36,436 bases of DNA from Caldifarciminota bacterium (lineage in GTDB: Bacteria; Hydrothermota; Tepidihabitantia; SM23-42), in the NCBI GenBank assembly GCA_020343455.1, contig CP070795.1:860218-896653 (forward strand). The letters run 5' to 3'. Both the position numbers and the translations under genes were made by a program. This document shows positions 25,988 through 34,899 of the stretch, in pieces. The notes beneath the pieces were generated by a model. It did not search any database. It was not told where the DNA came from and saw only the letters and a program-made list of their open reading frames with translations. Each line of letters begins with the position of its first letter. Positions within the stretch are counted from its first letter, which is position 1.

Positions 25988-26971
25988 TCAACTCCTCAAG
26001 TATGCTGCTGCCGCAGCAACACGCAGCAACGCATTCTGCGCACCCATGATCTCAACAAAAAGTTCTCGATGATTGCCAGCATGATGTTCTGACAGTGCTT
26101 CTATTGCTTTAATCGCAACATTGATGTACTCATCCCGCGCAGCTGCAATCAAATAATCGTACAATTCCGGAATGTCATACTTCATCAGCACATCAACGGC
26201 GCGGATTCGTACAAACGGATCCCGCGATTGGATGGCCTTTGCGAGCGCACTCACCCCAGCTTCGTCATCCAATATCAGCAAAGCCTCGGCAACATCCACT
26301 CTCAGTTCACCCGTACTCTCTCGAAGTAATGCTTTCAATAGTGACCTCGCCGAGGTATCGCCGGCTTGGGCCAGCATTATGATGCCTGGACCTAGTGATT
26401 CAGGAGCCAATCTCTTCAACTCCTCCTTGATGTATTCGTACATGCCGACTCTACCCATCTCACTGAGCGCCTTTGCCACTGTAATGCGAACCAAGGGGTC
26501 GACATCCTGGAAGCCTGCCTGGAGCACGCCATCATCTCCATACTCCGCAAGCCCTGCATATGCGACCTGCCTTACGCGCGGGGATTCATCATTCACGCCC
26601 CGCTTTAGCAAGTCCTCCCTCACGGTATCGATCCCCGCCGCGACATTACGGTATGCGGCAACACGTACTGATGGATTCTCACTCGTGCACATGCGCACAA
26701 TCACCGGTTGAAGGTGCGGTGAGGTACGTGTATACGGGATGAGTGCAAGGAGGGCAGCTGCCTTTACTTCGGGTTCACCATCCTCTACTGCTCCCAGTAA
26801 TACATCTACACTCCTTTCCGGATCCAAGAGACGTAATCCTCGAGCAGCTTCGATGCGTACGGCCTTCACTTCATCTCTAAGACCTTCATCGATGATTCGC
26901 TTCGCTCTCTCTTGAGGTGAAAGAGCACAGCTGGCGAGCACGACTGTCACTATCCCGAGTAGATTTCTCAT
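25988..26971 (-). CDS. HEAT-repeat lipoprotein
   Basis: The 327-residue protein begins with MRNLLGIVTVVLASC, a short signal with a good lipobox, so the mature protein is likely lipid-anchored at residue 15. The rest is made of about eight HEAT/PBS-type helical repeats, such as AVRIEAARGLRLL, SPRVRQVAYAGLAEYG and DPFVRIRAVDVLMKY. Such repeats bind other proteins; the partner is unknown. It is first in the cysS-efp-roadblock operon and its ATG sits at the predicted transcription start. Confidence 0.85.
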   Translation of the reverse strand: MRNLLGIVTVVLASCALSPQERAKRIIDEGLRDEVKAVRIEAARGLRLLDPERSVDVLLGAVEDGEPEVKAAALLALIPYTRTSPHLQPVIVRMCTSENPSVRVAAYRNVAAGIDTVREDLLKRGVNDESPRVRQVAYAGLAEYGDDGVLQAGFQDVDPLVRITVAKALSEMGRVGMYEYIKEELKRLAPESLGPGIIMLAQAGDTSARSLLKALLRESTGELRVDVAEALLILDDEAGVSALAKAIQSRDPFVRIRAVDVLMKYDIPELYDYLIAAARDEYINVAIKAIEALSEHHAGNHRELFVEIMGAQNALLRVAAAAAYLRS

Positions 26972-26978
26972 CGAGCGT

Positions 26979-27006
26979 ATTATATATATTTTGCATGGTG
27001 AGTCAA
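26979..27006 (-). promoter_or_regulatory. Promoter of the HEAT-cysS-efp operon, leaderless
   Basis: On the minus strand: TTGACT (27006-27001), 16 bp, TATAAT (26984-26979), then 7 nt and the ATG. There is no Shine-Dalgarno, so the first gene is probably read from a leaderless mRNA. Confidence 0.75.
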
Positions 27007-27036
27007 CACTGCCACAGAATAGTCACCGCCCTCAGC

Positions 27037-27064
27037 TTGACAAGACCCTCTTTCGGCGTAGAAT
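27037..27064 (+). promoter_or_regulatory. hutU promoter
   Basis: TTGACA (27037-27042), 16 bp, TAGAAT (27059-27064), with GAGGAGG before the ATG at 27080. It is divergent from the HEAT-cysS promoter, with the -35 boxes 30 nt apart. Confidence 0.75.
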
Positions 27065-27079
27065 AAACGAGGAGGTCTC

Positions 27080-28762
27080 ATGAAGAAAACGAGAACGGTC
27101 AAAGAACTCGCCTACAGACCCGTAGCTGCACCACACGGTACGAAACTATCCTGTAAGAGCTGGCAACAGGAAGGTGCTCTCAGAATGCTCCAGAACAACC
27201 TCGATCCGGATGTTGCCGAGAAACCGAAAGAACTGGTCGTCTACGGTGGAAGCGGTAAAGCCGCGCGAAACTGGCAATGCTACAATGCGATCGTCGACGC
27301 ACTCAAGAAACTAGAGAACGATGAGACACTCCTCGTCCAATCGGGCAAACCCGTCGGCGTGTTTCAGACTTTCAGGCACGCGCCGCGCGTGCTCATTGCC
27401 AACTCACTTCTGGTACCCAACTGGGCGAACTGGGACTATTTCCGCAAACTCGAAGCCCTCGGTCTGATTATGTACGGACAGATGACCGCGGGGTCGTGGA
27501 TATATATAGGCACGCAGGGCATAATTCAAGGAACTTATGAAACCTTCTCCGCATGTGCGCGAAAGCACTTCGGCGGTTCATTGAAAGGTAAATGGATACT
27601 CACCGGCGGAATGGGCGGAATGAGCGGTGCACAGCCACTTGCCGTGACCATGAACGAAGGAGTCATTCTCGACATTGAAGTTGACGCCGCCCGCATCCAG
27701 AAAAGGATCGACCAGGGTTTCTGTGATGTAATGGTCGATAACCTCGACCGGGCCCTGGATCTTGTCTTCAGCGCAGTGAAAGACAAAAAACCGCTTTCTG
27801 TGGGCCTCATCGGTAACACCTCTGATATCGAACCCGAATTACTGAAGAGGGATATCATCCCCGACATCCTGACTGACCAGACATCTGCCCATGACGAATT
27901 GAACGGGTATGTCCCGGGCGGCATGAGCCTCGGTGACGCGAACGCGCTGCGCTCGAGAAAACCTGAAGAATACAAGGAACGGGCACTCGAATCGATCGCA
28001 AGGCAGATGGAGGCGATGCTCGCGATGCAGCAGAAAGGGGCGATCGCATTCGACTACGGCAATAACATACGCGGGCAGGCACACAGAGCAGGCATCGACG
28101 ATCCGTTCAGGATTCCCGGTTTTGTGCCAGAGTACATCAGACCCCTGTTCTGCCGCGGCCGCGGTCCTTTTCGCTGGGCCGCCCTTTCCGGCGATGAGCG
28201 CGATATTCAATGCCTCGATGAGAAAGTCCTCGAACTGTTTGGAACTGACGATTCGGTGCGGCGCTGGATAGAGCTGGCGCAGAAGAAGATACCGTTCCAG
28301 GGATTGCCTGCAAGGATCATGTGGCTCGGTTACGGCGAACGGGACCGGTTCGGCACGGAAATCAACCGCATGGTAAAACATGGCACGATCAAAGCGCCGA
28401 TCGTCATCGGCCGAGATCACCTCGATACGGGTTCGGTCGCCTCACCTTATCGCGAAACCGAGGGAATGCTCGATGGATCAGATGCAATTGCCGACTGGCC
28501 CATACTGAATGGTATGCTCAACATCGCATCAGGCGCCTCCTGGGTATCGGTCCACCACGGTGGCGGCGTAGGCATCGGCTACTCCCTGCACGCCGGGCAG
28601 GTGCTGGTCTGTGACGGATCTGACGAAATGGATGACCGGATCAAACGTGTACTCACGAACGATCCTGGTATCGGCATTGCCCGCCACTATGACGCCGGCT
28701 ACGATGAAGCCGTGCGTTTCGCCAAAGAAAAGGGGATAAACATCCCGATGAACCGGGAGTGA
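27080..28762 (+). CDS. hutU: Urocanate hydratase with Cys-to-Met active-site change
   Basis: The 560-residue protein is full-length urocanase, which uses NAD+ as a tightly bound electrophile to hydrate urocanate to imidazolonepropionate. Strong matches: [49 protein letters not shown] and [17 protein letters not shown]. The urocanase signature FQGLPxRICW, whose Cys (C410 in the Pseudomonas enzyme) is important for activity, reads [10 protein letters not shown] with M414 here (codon 28319-28321). It may be slow or differ in chemistry. It has its own promoter. hutI and hutG-type genes are not in the window, so the rest of the pathway lies elsewhere. Confidence 0.94.
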   Translation: MKKTRTVKELAYRPVAAPHGTKLSCKSWQQEGALRMLQNNLDPDVAEKPKELVVYGGSGKAARNWQCYNAIVDALKKLENDETLLVQSGKPVGVFQTFRHAPRVLIANSLLVPNWANWDYFRKLEALGLIMYGQMTAGSWIYIGTQGIIQGTYETFSACARKHFGGSLKGKWILTGGMGGMSGAQPLAVTMNEGVILDIEVDAARIQKRIDQGFCDVMVDNLDRALDLVFSAVKDKKPLSVGLIGNTSDIEPELLKRDIIPDILTDQTSAHDELNGYVPGGMSLGDANALRSRKPEEYKERALESIARQMEAMLAMQQKGAIAFDYGNNIRGQAHRAGIDDPFRIPGFVPEYIRPLFCRGRGPFRWAALSGDERDIQCLDEKVLELFGTDDSVRRWIELAQKKIPFQGLPARIMWLGYGERDRFGTEINRMVKHGTIKAPIVIGRDHLDTGSVASPYRETEGMLDGSDAIADWPILNGMLNIASGASWVSVHHGGGVGIGYSLHAGQVLVCDGSDEMDDRIKRVLTNDPGIGIARHYDAGYDEAVRFAKEKGINIPMNRE

Positions 28763-28773
28763 ACATCCTGCCC

Positions 28774-28801
28774 TTGACATATTTGAACGACTCGCTATAA
28801 T
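28774..28801 (+). promoter_or_regulatory. Promoter for the M23 peptidase and nadA
   Basis: TTGACA (28774-28779), 16 bp, TATAAT (28796-28801): both boxes are perfect consensus. It begins 12 nt after hutU. Confidence 0.85.
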
Positions 28802-28817
28802 ACAACGGAGCGAGAAA

Positions 28818-29723
28818 TTGGATATCATTCTAATATCGGGGAAAGGAAGGAAAACAGCCAATCTTCGTATCAAACCGACCTACCTCATACTGATCCTCAT
28901 CATCTGCGTCTGTGTCATTGTCTCTTTCTTTTATAACCTCACAAGTTATGCGCGAAAGGAAGTCGACCGGAGCAGACTGTCCACCTTGGAGAACGAGAAT
29001 CGCGTCGTGCGTCGGGAGATAACAAGGATCGAAAGAGAGCTCTTCAGCCTGCAAGGTATGATCGACAGCCTGGAAACGTATGACAAGAAACTGCGCTCCT
29101 ATGCGCCCCTCAGACCGATCGATGAAGAAATGCGGAAGATGGGGATCGGTGGTTATACGCCGGAATTCGGCGAGGGGGATGTCACACCAGCTGTCCAAGA
29201 AGAATTGACCAGTCTTACCGAATCTCTCGATAACCTCCTTGGCCGTGCCCGGATCCAAAAATCGAGTTACGAAGAACTCGCAAAGCATCTCCATGAAAAA
29301 ACCCATCTCAGGGATCATACACCGTCGATCATGCCCGTCCAGGGATGGATGATACGAGGCTATGGTTACCACATCGATCCATTTACCGGACAGGTGAAGA
29401 TGCACGAGGGACTCGATATTGCCGCACCTACGGGTACACCGATCGTCGCTCCAGCCTCTGGCACGGTCCGCTATGCCGGCGAGAAGAAGAACTATGGTCT
29501 TTGTATCGAGATCGACCATGGCTACGGTTTCGTCACGATGTATGCGCACTGTCAGCGGATAAGAGTCAATTCTGGAATGCGCATACGGCGCGGCGACGTC
29601 GTTGCCTACGTGGGCAATACTGGACGTTCGACCGGGCCCCACCTCCACTATGAAATCCGTCTTTCCCGAGTCGCGGTCAACCCATTGAATTATATTCTGA
29701 CCGCCGCCTCAATCATAGATTAG
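28818..29723 (+). CDS. M23 family metallopeptidase (murein hydrolase)
   Basis: The 301-residue protein has an N-terminal membrane anchor (20-40), a coiled coil (about 45-90), and a C-terminal LytM/M23 domain (175-295). Zinc ligands H196 and D200 (HEGLD) and H277 (GPHLH), and the conserved H244, are present, so it should be an active peptidoglycan endopeptidase of the periplasm. The start is TTG 28818 with GGAG eight bases before it. Its stop overlaps the GTG of nadA by one base. The pairing with nadA looks like simple co-transcription. Confidence 0.9.
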   Translation: MDIILISGKGRKTANLRIKPTYLILILIICVCVIVSFFYNLTSYARKEVDRSRLSTLENENRVVRREITRIERELFSLQGMIDSLETYDKKLRSYAPLRPIDEEMRKMGIGGYTPEFGEGDVTPAVQEELTSLTESLDNLLGRARIQKSSYEELAKHLHEKTHLRDHTPSIMPVQGWMIRGYGYHIDPFTGQVKMHEGLDIAAPTGTPIVAPASGTVRYAGEKKNYGLCIEIDHGYGFVTMYAHCQRIRVNSGMRIRRGDVVAYVGNTGRSTGPHLHYEIRLSRVAVNPLNYILTAASIID

Positions 29724-30634
29724 TGTTGGTCAAAGATATTCGGCAGCAGATAGAATCACTCAAACAGAAGAAGAACGCAATAATACTCGCTCATAACTAC
29801 CAGGTGCCCGAAATTCAGGATATAGCCGACTACGTCGGCGATTCCCTGGAACTGGCGCGGATCTCGCAGGGCATAGAGCAAGATACGATCTTGCTGTGCG
29901 GTGTATATTTCATGGCCGAGATCACCAAGATACTCAATCCCGGCAAGACCGTCCTGATGCCCGACCAGCATGCCGGGTGTCCAATGGCAAATATGATCAC
30001 ACCCGCATTGCTTTCCTCCGCCAAGCAGGATCACCCCAAAGCCGCGGTCATGTGTTACGTGAATTCCAACGCCGACGTGAAAGCCCTGACCGATATATGC
30101 TGTACCTCGGCAAATGGGGTCAAGGTCGCTGAGTCGCTCCGTGAAGAGGAGATACTTTTCATTCCGGATCAGTACCTCGGTGCCTACGTTTCGAAGAGCC
30201 TCCGGCGGAAAACATTCCATCTTTGGCCTGGTTATTGTCCGACCCACATGGTGTTTTCCAGAGAAGGTTTGGAGAAGCTAAAAGAAGATTGTCCCGGGGC
30301 AAAGATCGTCGCCCATCCGGAATGCCGCCTCGATGTCCAGGAGATTGCCGATAGAATATGCTCGACATCGCAAATGATAACATATGCCAAAGAAAGTGAA
30401 GCAAAACACTTCATAATTTGCACTGAATTGGGCATGCTCCACCGGCTAAAAAAGGAGAATCCGGAGAAGGTGTTCATCGCGGGCAGTCCCAATGCGATCT
30501 GTCCCAACATGAAGCTCACGACCCTCGAGAAGATCCTATGGTCGTTGGAGCGTAACGAATTCGAGATAACGGTTGACGAACAGGTGCGGATGCAAGCCCT
30601 TGGCTCGATCGAGCGCATGCTGATGGTAAAATAA
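29723..30634 (+). CDS. nadA: Quinolinate synthase
   Basis: The 303-residue protein condenses iminoaspartate with dihydroxyacetone phosphate to quinolinate in NAD synthesis. The three [4Fe-4S] ligands are C86 (GCPMAN), C172 (GYCPTH) and C260 (AICPNM), with AHNYQVPEIQD near the N-terminus and HPECRLDV at 198-205. Length fits the family. GTG is the start and overlaps the stop of the M23 gene. nadB and nadC are not in the window. No terminator was found behind it; the rho promoter starts within a few bases. Confidence 0.95.
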   Translation: MLVKDIRQQIESLKQKKNAIILAHNYQVPEIQDIADYVGDSLELARISQGIEQDTILLCGVYFMAEITKILNPGKTVLMPDQHAGCPMANMITPALLSSAKQDHPKAAVMCYVNSNADVKALTDICCTSANGVKVAESLREEEILFIPDQYLGAYVSKSLRRKTFHLWPGYCPTHMVFSREGLEKLKEDCPGAKIVAHPECRLDVQEIADRICSTSQMITYAKESEAKHFIICTELGMLHRLKKENPEKVFIAGSPNAICPNMKLTTLEKILWSLERNEFEITVDEQVRMQALGSIERMLMVK

Positions 30635-30638
30635 CCTA

Positions 30639-30666
30639 TTGACAAAGCTCTAAAAACAATTATAAT
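30639..30666 (+). promoter_or_regulatory. rho promoter
   Basis: TTGACA (30639-30644), 16 bp, TATAAT (30661-30666), perfect in both boxes. Transcription would start near 30673, giving a leader of about 130 nt. Confidence 0.85.
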
Positions 30667-30707
30667 CTCCTAGAGTTTAGTGATCCTGAATACATTATAG
30701 AAGGCTA

Positions 30708-30781
30708 TCAATTTAAGTTGCCCATAGGTCATCAATAATGTAGGACCTCAGAAGATATTGTTATATCGACACTTAAATTGA
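30708..30781 (+). promoter_or_regulatory. Structured leader of the rho mRNA
   Basis: An 11-bp perfect inverted repeat, TCAATTTAAGT (30708-30718) and ACTTAAATTGA (30771-30781), closes a 52-nt segment that itself contains AGGTC/GACCT. The second arm ends nine bases before the AAAGG ribosome site. Rho genes are often autoregulated through their leaders, so this is a candidate control element. Confidence 0.45.
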
Positions 30782-30801
30782 CCACAAATGAAAGGTGCAT
30801 G

Positions 30802-32058
30802 ATGGAAATAGATGAACTAAAAAAGAAAAAGGTGACTGAGTTACATGCCATTGCCAAGGACATGGGTCTATCGAGCTTCACGGACCTGAAGAAGCCCGAC
30901 CTAATTCATGCGATAATAGAAGCGGAAACAAAACGCGCTGAACTCGTACCCGTCGAAGGGGTCCTGCAAATCCATTCGGAAGGTTACGGGTTTCTCCGGT
31001 CGCCTAACTACAATTACTTGCAGAGCCAGGACGACATCTACCTGTCAATCTCGCAGATCCGCAAGTTCAATCTGAAAGTCGGCGATCATATCAGGGGGCT
31101 CGCCAGGCCGCCACGTGAAGGCGAGCGTTATTTTGCGATGATAAAGATCGAGCACATCAATAATATCCCACTTTCGGAATTCCGTGAACGCGTCCTGTTC
31201 GATAACCTCACCCCCCTGTATCCCAACGAGCGCATTCATCTTGAGGTCGATGGGAAAAACGACCGTTCCATGCGAATCGTGGATCTCTTCACCCCGATCG
31301 GCAAGGGGCAACGCGGCTTGATCGTATCCCCGCCCCGTGCCGGCAAGACCGTATTGTTGCAGAAAATCGCAAATTCCATAACAACAAACCATCCTGAGAT
31401 TTATCTCATCGTTCTCTTGATCGACGAGAGACCCGAGGAGGTGACCGATTTCGAACGCTCGGTAGACGCTGAAGTCGTTTCATCAACTTTTGACGAAACA
31501 CCGGAACGCCATACCGAAGTCGGCGAGATCATTCTGGAGAGGGCGAAACGTATGGTCGAAACGAAGAAAGACGTCGTCATACTGCTGGACAGTCTCACTC
31601 GTTTGGCGCGCGCGCATAATGCGGTAGTCCCGCACTCGGGTAAGACATTATCCGGCGGTTTGGATTCGACCGCACTTCAAAAACCCAAGAAATTCTTTGG
31701 AGCCGCGAGAAACATCGAGGAAGGCGGCAGTCTTACAATAATATCGACCGCCCTGATCGACACCGGCTCCAGAATGGACGAAGTAATCTTCGAGGAATTC
31801 AAGGGTACGGGTAATCTTGAATTGATACTGGACCGGAGGCTTTCCGACCGAAGGATATTCCCGTCCCTCGATCTATACAAATCAGGTACAAGGAAGGAAG
31901 AACTGTTGCTTTCAGAATTCGAAATCAACCGGCTGTGGATCATGCGTAAACTACTGTCTGAAATGAACACCATCGAGCAGATGGAATTCCTGGGCGAAAA
32001 GATGGCCCGGTCAAAGACCAACAAAGAGTTCCTCGAGTCAATGAGTACTGACAGGTAA
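30802..32058 (+). CDS. rho: Transcription termination factor Rho
   Basis: The 418-residue hexameric RNA helicase ends transcription in the cytoplasm. Domains: N-terminal helix bundle (1-45) with [15 protein letters not shown], the cold-shock-like RNA-binding domain (about 50-115) with [13 protein letters not shown], and the ATPase: [11 protein letters not shown] Walker A (176-186), [14 protein letters not shown], and [15 protein letters not shown] 30802 is preferred (AAAGG six bases before); ATG 30799 and an upstream TTG are possible. It heads the rho-rpmE-prfB operon. Confidence 0.96.
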   Translation: MEIDELKKKKVTELHAIAKDMGLSSFTDLKKPDLIHAIIEAETKRAELVPVEGVLQIHSEGYGFLRSPNYNYLQSQDDIYLSISQIRKFNLKVGDHIRGLARPPREGERYFAMIKIEHINNIPLSEFRERVLFDNLTPLYPNERIHLEVDGKNDRSMRIVDLFTPIGKGQRGLIVSPPRAGKTVLLQKIANSITTNHPEIYLIVLLIDERPEEVTDFERSVDAEVVSSTFDETPERHTEVGEIILERAKRMVETKKDVVILLDSLTRLARAHNAVVPHSGKTLSGGLDSTALQKPKKFFGAARNIEEGGSLTIISTALIDTGSRMDEVIFEEFKGTGNLELILDRRLSDRRIFPSLDLYKSGTRKEELLLSEFEINRLWIMRKLLSEMNTIEQMEFLGEKMARSKTNKEFLESMSTDR

Positions 32059-32070
32059 GGAGTGACTTTA

Positions 32071-32304
32071 ATGAAAAAGAAGATCCACCCGAAGTACGTA
32101 CCGTGCATCGTAACCTGCGCGTGCGGCAACCGTGTCGAGACTCGATCCACCGTCGAGAAGATAAGTGTCGATCTCTGCTCCAAGTGTCACCCCTTTTTCA
32201 CGGGAAAGCAGAAGATCGTCGATTCGGCTGGTAGGGTAGAGAAATTCAAGAGACGGTACGCTTCGAAGAAAACAACAACAAAAGCCCGTAAATCGAAGGA
32301 GTAG
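32071..32304 (+). CDS. rpmE: Ribosomal protein L31
   Basis: The 77-residue protein is the zinc form of L31. It begins [12 protein letters not shown] and carries CAC (C16, C18) and [10 protein letters not shown] (C36, C39). Its Lys-rich tail is normal for contact with rRNA. AAGGAG lies eight bases before the ATG. It lies 12 nt behind rho and is followed after 3 nt by the GTG of prfB, the common rho-rpmE-release-factor order. Confidence 0.95.
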   Translation: MKKKIHPKYVPCIVTCACGNRVETRSTVEKISVDLCSKCHPFFTGKQKIVDSAGRVEKFKRRYASKKTTTKARKSKE

Positions 32305-32307
32305 ACG

Positions 32308-33418
32308 GTGAAAAGACTTGTCGATGGCAGTGTTGTTACAGTCGATGAAATCAAAGAACTGAAGACGCGCTTCGATGGTCTGAAGGAGCATCTTTGACCT
32401 TCAGAAGATCGAACAGGAAGTAGAAAAACTACAAAAAAGAACCTCCCATCCTGATTTCTGGACGAACAAAGCCGAAGCCCAGAAAGTCATGTCGGAGATC
32501 AGCGAAAAACAGTTCTGGCTCGAAGCGATCAACGGTATAACCGCCGACCTTGAACTCCTCAACGATATCGTAGGATTACCCAAGGTCGATGAAAAGATGC
32601 TGGCTGAAGCGGCCGGTGAGGCAAGAAAATTGAGTAGCAGAATCCGCGACCTCGAGTTGAAATTGCTGCTCGGCAAAGAAGATGACATGAAAGACTGCAT
32701 CCTCACGATCCATCCTGGTGCGGGCGGCACAGAATCATGTGACTGGGCCGAAATGCTTTTCAGGATGTACCTTCGCTGGCTGGAGATCAAGAATTTCACC
32801 TACCGGACGCTCAATCTGCTGCCCGGCGATGTTGCCGGCATAAAAGATGCCGCGATCGAGGTGATCGGCAAATACGCCTACGGCCTGCTCAAGGCAGAGG
32901 TTGGAATTCACCGGCTGGTACGAATATCGCCGTTCGATGCAAATGCCCGACGCCATACCTCCTTTGCATCGGTATTTGTATACCCCGAGGTGGAGGACAT
33001 CAGTGTTAATATAAACGATGACGACCTGCGGATCGACACCTATCGCGCCGGCGGTCACGGTGGACAAAATGTCAACAAGGTTTCATCGGCGGTAAGAATA
33101 ACACACCTTCCGACCGGTATCACGGTTCAATGCCAGAATGAGAGATCGCAGTTTCAGAATAAAACAAATGCCATGAAGATACTGACCTCCCGGCTGTATG
33201 ATCATTACAAGAAACAGGAGGAGAAAAAGATCGAGAAACTCAACAAGCAAAAAACGAAGATTGCCTGGGGCCATCAGATCAGATCATACGTATTCCACCC
33301 CTATAAACTTGTTAAGGACCATCGGACTGACTATGAAACATCTCATGTTGACAATGTGATGGATGGTGAAATCGACGATTTTATCTACGCCTACCTCAAC
33401 ATGCAGGCGAAGATCTAA
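32308..33418 (+). CDS. prfB: Peptide chain release factor 2, with programmed +1 frameshift
   Basis: A 369-residue RF2 made from two frames: GTG 32308 through CTT at 32394 (29 codons), then, after skipping T32395, GAC from 32396 to the stop at 33418. It recognises UGA and UAA. The RF2 identity is shown by [20 protein letters not shown] and the [10 protein letters not shown] loop that drives hydrolysis. AAGGAG sits six bases before the GTG start. Without the shift a 29-residue peptide is made, so RF2 controls its own level. It is the last gene of the rho operon, where many bacteria have prfA instead. Confidence 0.95.
32383..32398 (+). promoter_or_regulatory. RF2 programmed frameshift site
   Basis: AAGGAG (32383-32388), three bases, then CTTTGAC (32392-32398). 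This is the same arrangement as in E. coli prfB: an internal Shine-Dalgarno placed three nucleotides before the CUU UGA C slip site. Confidence 0.95.
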
Positions 33419-33430
33419 CTCCTCAAAAAC

Positions 33431-34735
33431 TTACCTCAAGAACAGAGAAACTACAAACAATCCCGCAATGACGGAGATGACAATGAGGATGATCATCATA
33501 TACCGGTCACGTTTCTTCTCCTTGGACGCCTGAGCTATGATGTACTTGGACAGTTGATCACTCATTTTCCCCAGTTCCTGTTTCATTTCATTGGAACAAA
33601 TCACAAGCTTGCTGTTAGCGTCCTTTGTATCGTCCAAGCGGCAACACATTTCCTCGGTCGCCCGCTTGTATTCCTCCTGGACCGACTTGATTGCTTTCGC
33701 CGATTGGTCGCCCAACGACCTCAGATGTACGCTGAGGTCCGTGAGGTTACTGCTGAGCTGCTGAGCAATACTCGCTTGATTCTTGCTGAGACTGGCCAAC
33801 GCCCTGTTCAGCTTGTCGAGAGTCCCGTGCAATTCCTCCATGTTCTTGTCCGAACTCTGCCGAAGTTCTTTCAATGATCTACTGATGTCATCCATGTTGT
33901 CTTTCATTGACTGTTGCATATCGGCGATTGCCTTCCGCTGTTCTGCGGACAGGGTTGCCAGAGATTTCTCGAGAGAGAGCCCTACTTCATCGAAACGTAC
34001 GGCCTCGCGCAGGCCGGCGAACGCCTCTTCGATATTCTTCACCGATGAACCGAGTTGACTGACATCTCTTTTCAGAGTCTCCGTATGGTCGATCACCTTT
34101 ACCGGGATCTCTTTCCTCCCCATCTTGACACCGACCGCACTTGTTTCGGCTCGATGCGAATCCGGGATTTTCATCTCTGCGGGTTCTGGTTTTTTCGTGC
34201 TCTTTTCAATCTTGGGCGCTTTAGAAGTATCTCCTTTGGAAACATCATTATAGTAGTCCAAGATACGTTCTTCGATCTTGTCATCCTTGACGTCAAGACC
34301 TCTCAGATAGTCGATCGCATTCAACGCCTCTTTGGTCCGGTTCTGTTCTGTCTGTTTGTCTATATACTCAAACATATACTGAGCAGCGTCCTGCTTTTCA
34401 CCCAGTTCGACGAGTATATCAGCTATTGTGAAATACATGTCGAATCCGTCAGGTTCATGTCTGAGAATCTTCTTACTCAGGGCAAGGGCATTGCGAAGAA
34501 AGTTGTCTCTTCGGAAAGCTTCGACTCCCTTTCGGAAGTTATCCATCGATTCATCCCTCTTTCCGATCTTAAGGTACAGGTCACCAAGCCGGTTGTATAG
34601 ATTACCATCCTCGGGGTTCAAATCGATTGCTTTCCTCACTTCATCCATTGCCTCCGGGATCTTACCCTTGATTTCAAGGTCATTCGCGTTCTTGAGAAGC
34701 TGCCCTATTGCATATTCTTTGCGTGCAGAAATCAT
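33431..34735 (-). CDS. TPR and coiled-coil protein with C-terminal anchor
   Basis: The 434-residue protein has four TPR-like repeats (about 1-165; for example PEDGNLYNRLGDLYLKIGK), a Lys/Pro-rich linker (165-210), a long coiled coil (about 230-400), and one C-terminal membrane helix (YMMIILIVISVIAGLFVVSLF). It is probably a tail-anchored scaffold. No catalytic motif is seen. The gene is convergent with prfB (12 nt apart, no terminator seen). Confidence 0.8.
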   Translation of the reverse strand: MISARKEYAIGQLLKNANDLEIKGKIPEAMDEVRKAIDLNPEDGNLYNRLGDLYLKIGKRDESMDNFRKGVEAFRRDNFLRNALALSKKILRHEPDGFDMYFTIADILVELGEKQDAAQYMFEYIDKQTEQNRTKEALNAIDYLRGLDVKDDKIEERILDYYNDVSKGDTSKAPKIEKSTKKPEPAEMKIPDSHRAETSAVGVKMGRKEIPVKVIDHTETLKRDVSQLGSSVKNIEEAFAGLREAVRFDEVGLSLEKSLATLSAEQRKAIADMQQSMKDNMDDISRSLKELRQSSDKNMEELHGTLDKLNRALASLSKNQASIAQQLSSNLTDLSVHLRSLGDQSAKAIKSVQEEYKRATEEMCCRLDDTKDANSKLVICSNEMKQELGKMSDQLSKYIIAQASKEKKRDRYMMIILIVISVIAGLFVVSLFLR

Positions 34736-34818
34736 CTTACACTCCTTCCTATTGCACCCACGCCCCCCAACAGTCAGGTTTCGGTGCTTTTTCTCGCTTA
34801 GACTTAAGCCTCATCTAT

Positions 34819-34846
34819 ATTATAAACATAATGTCTATCTTGTCAA
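34819..34846 (-). promoter_or_regulatory. Promoter for the TPR protein gene
   Basis: On the minus strand: TTGACA (34846-34841), 16 bp, TATAAT (34824-34819), perfect in both boxes. The leader is about 75 nt and has AAGGAG before the ATG. Confidence 0.85.
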
Positions 34847-34899
34847 CCCCCAATTAGAATGAAAATACACCCCGAATCAAGGCCCATTCTCTTCATCGT

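Noticed and set aside
28830-29648. 272-residue open frame antisense to the M23 gene
   Set aside because: The M23 zinc motifs on the plus strand are clear, and the antisense product matches nothing.
32395-32397. prfB as a broken gene
   Set aside because: The stop is the canonical RF2 slip site with its internal Shine-Dalgarno at the right distance.
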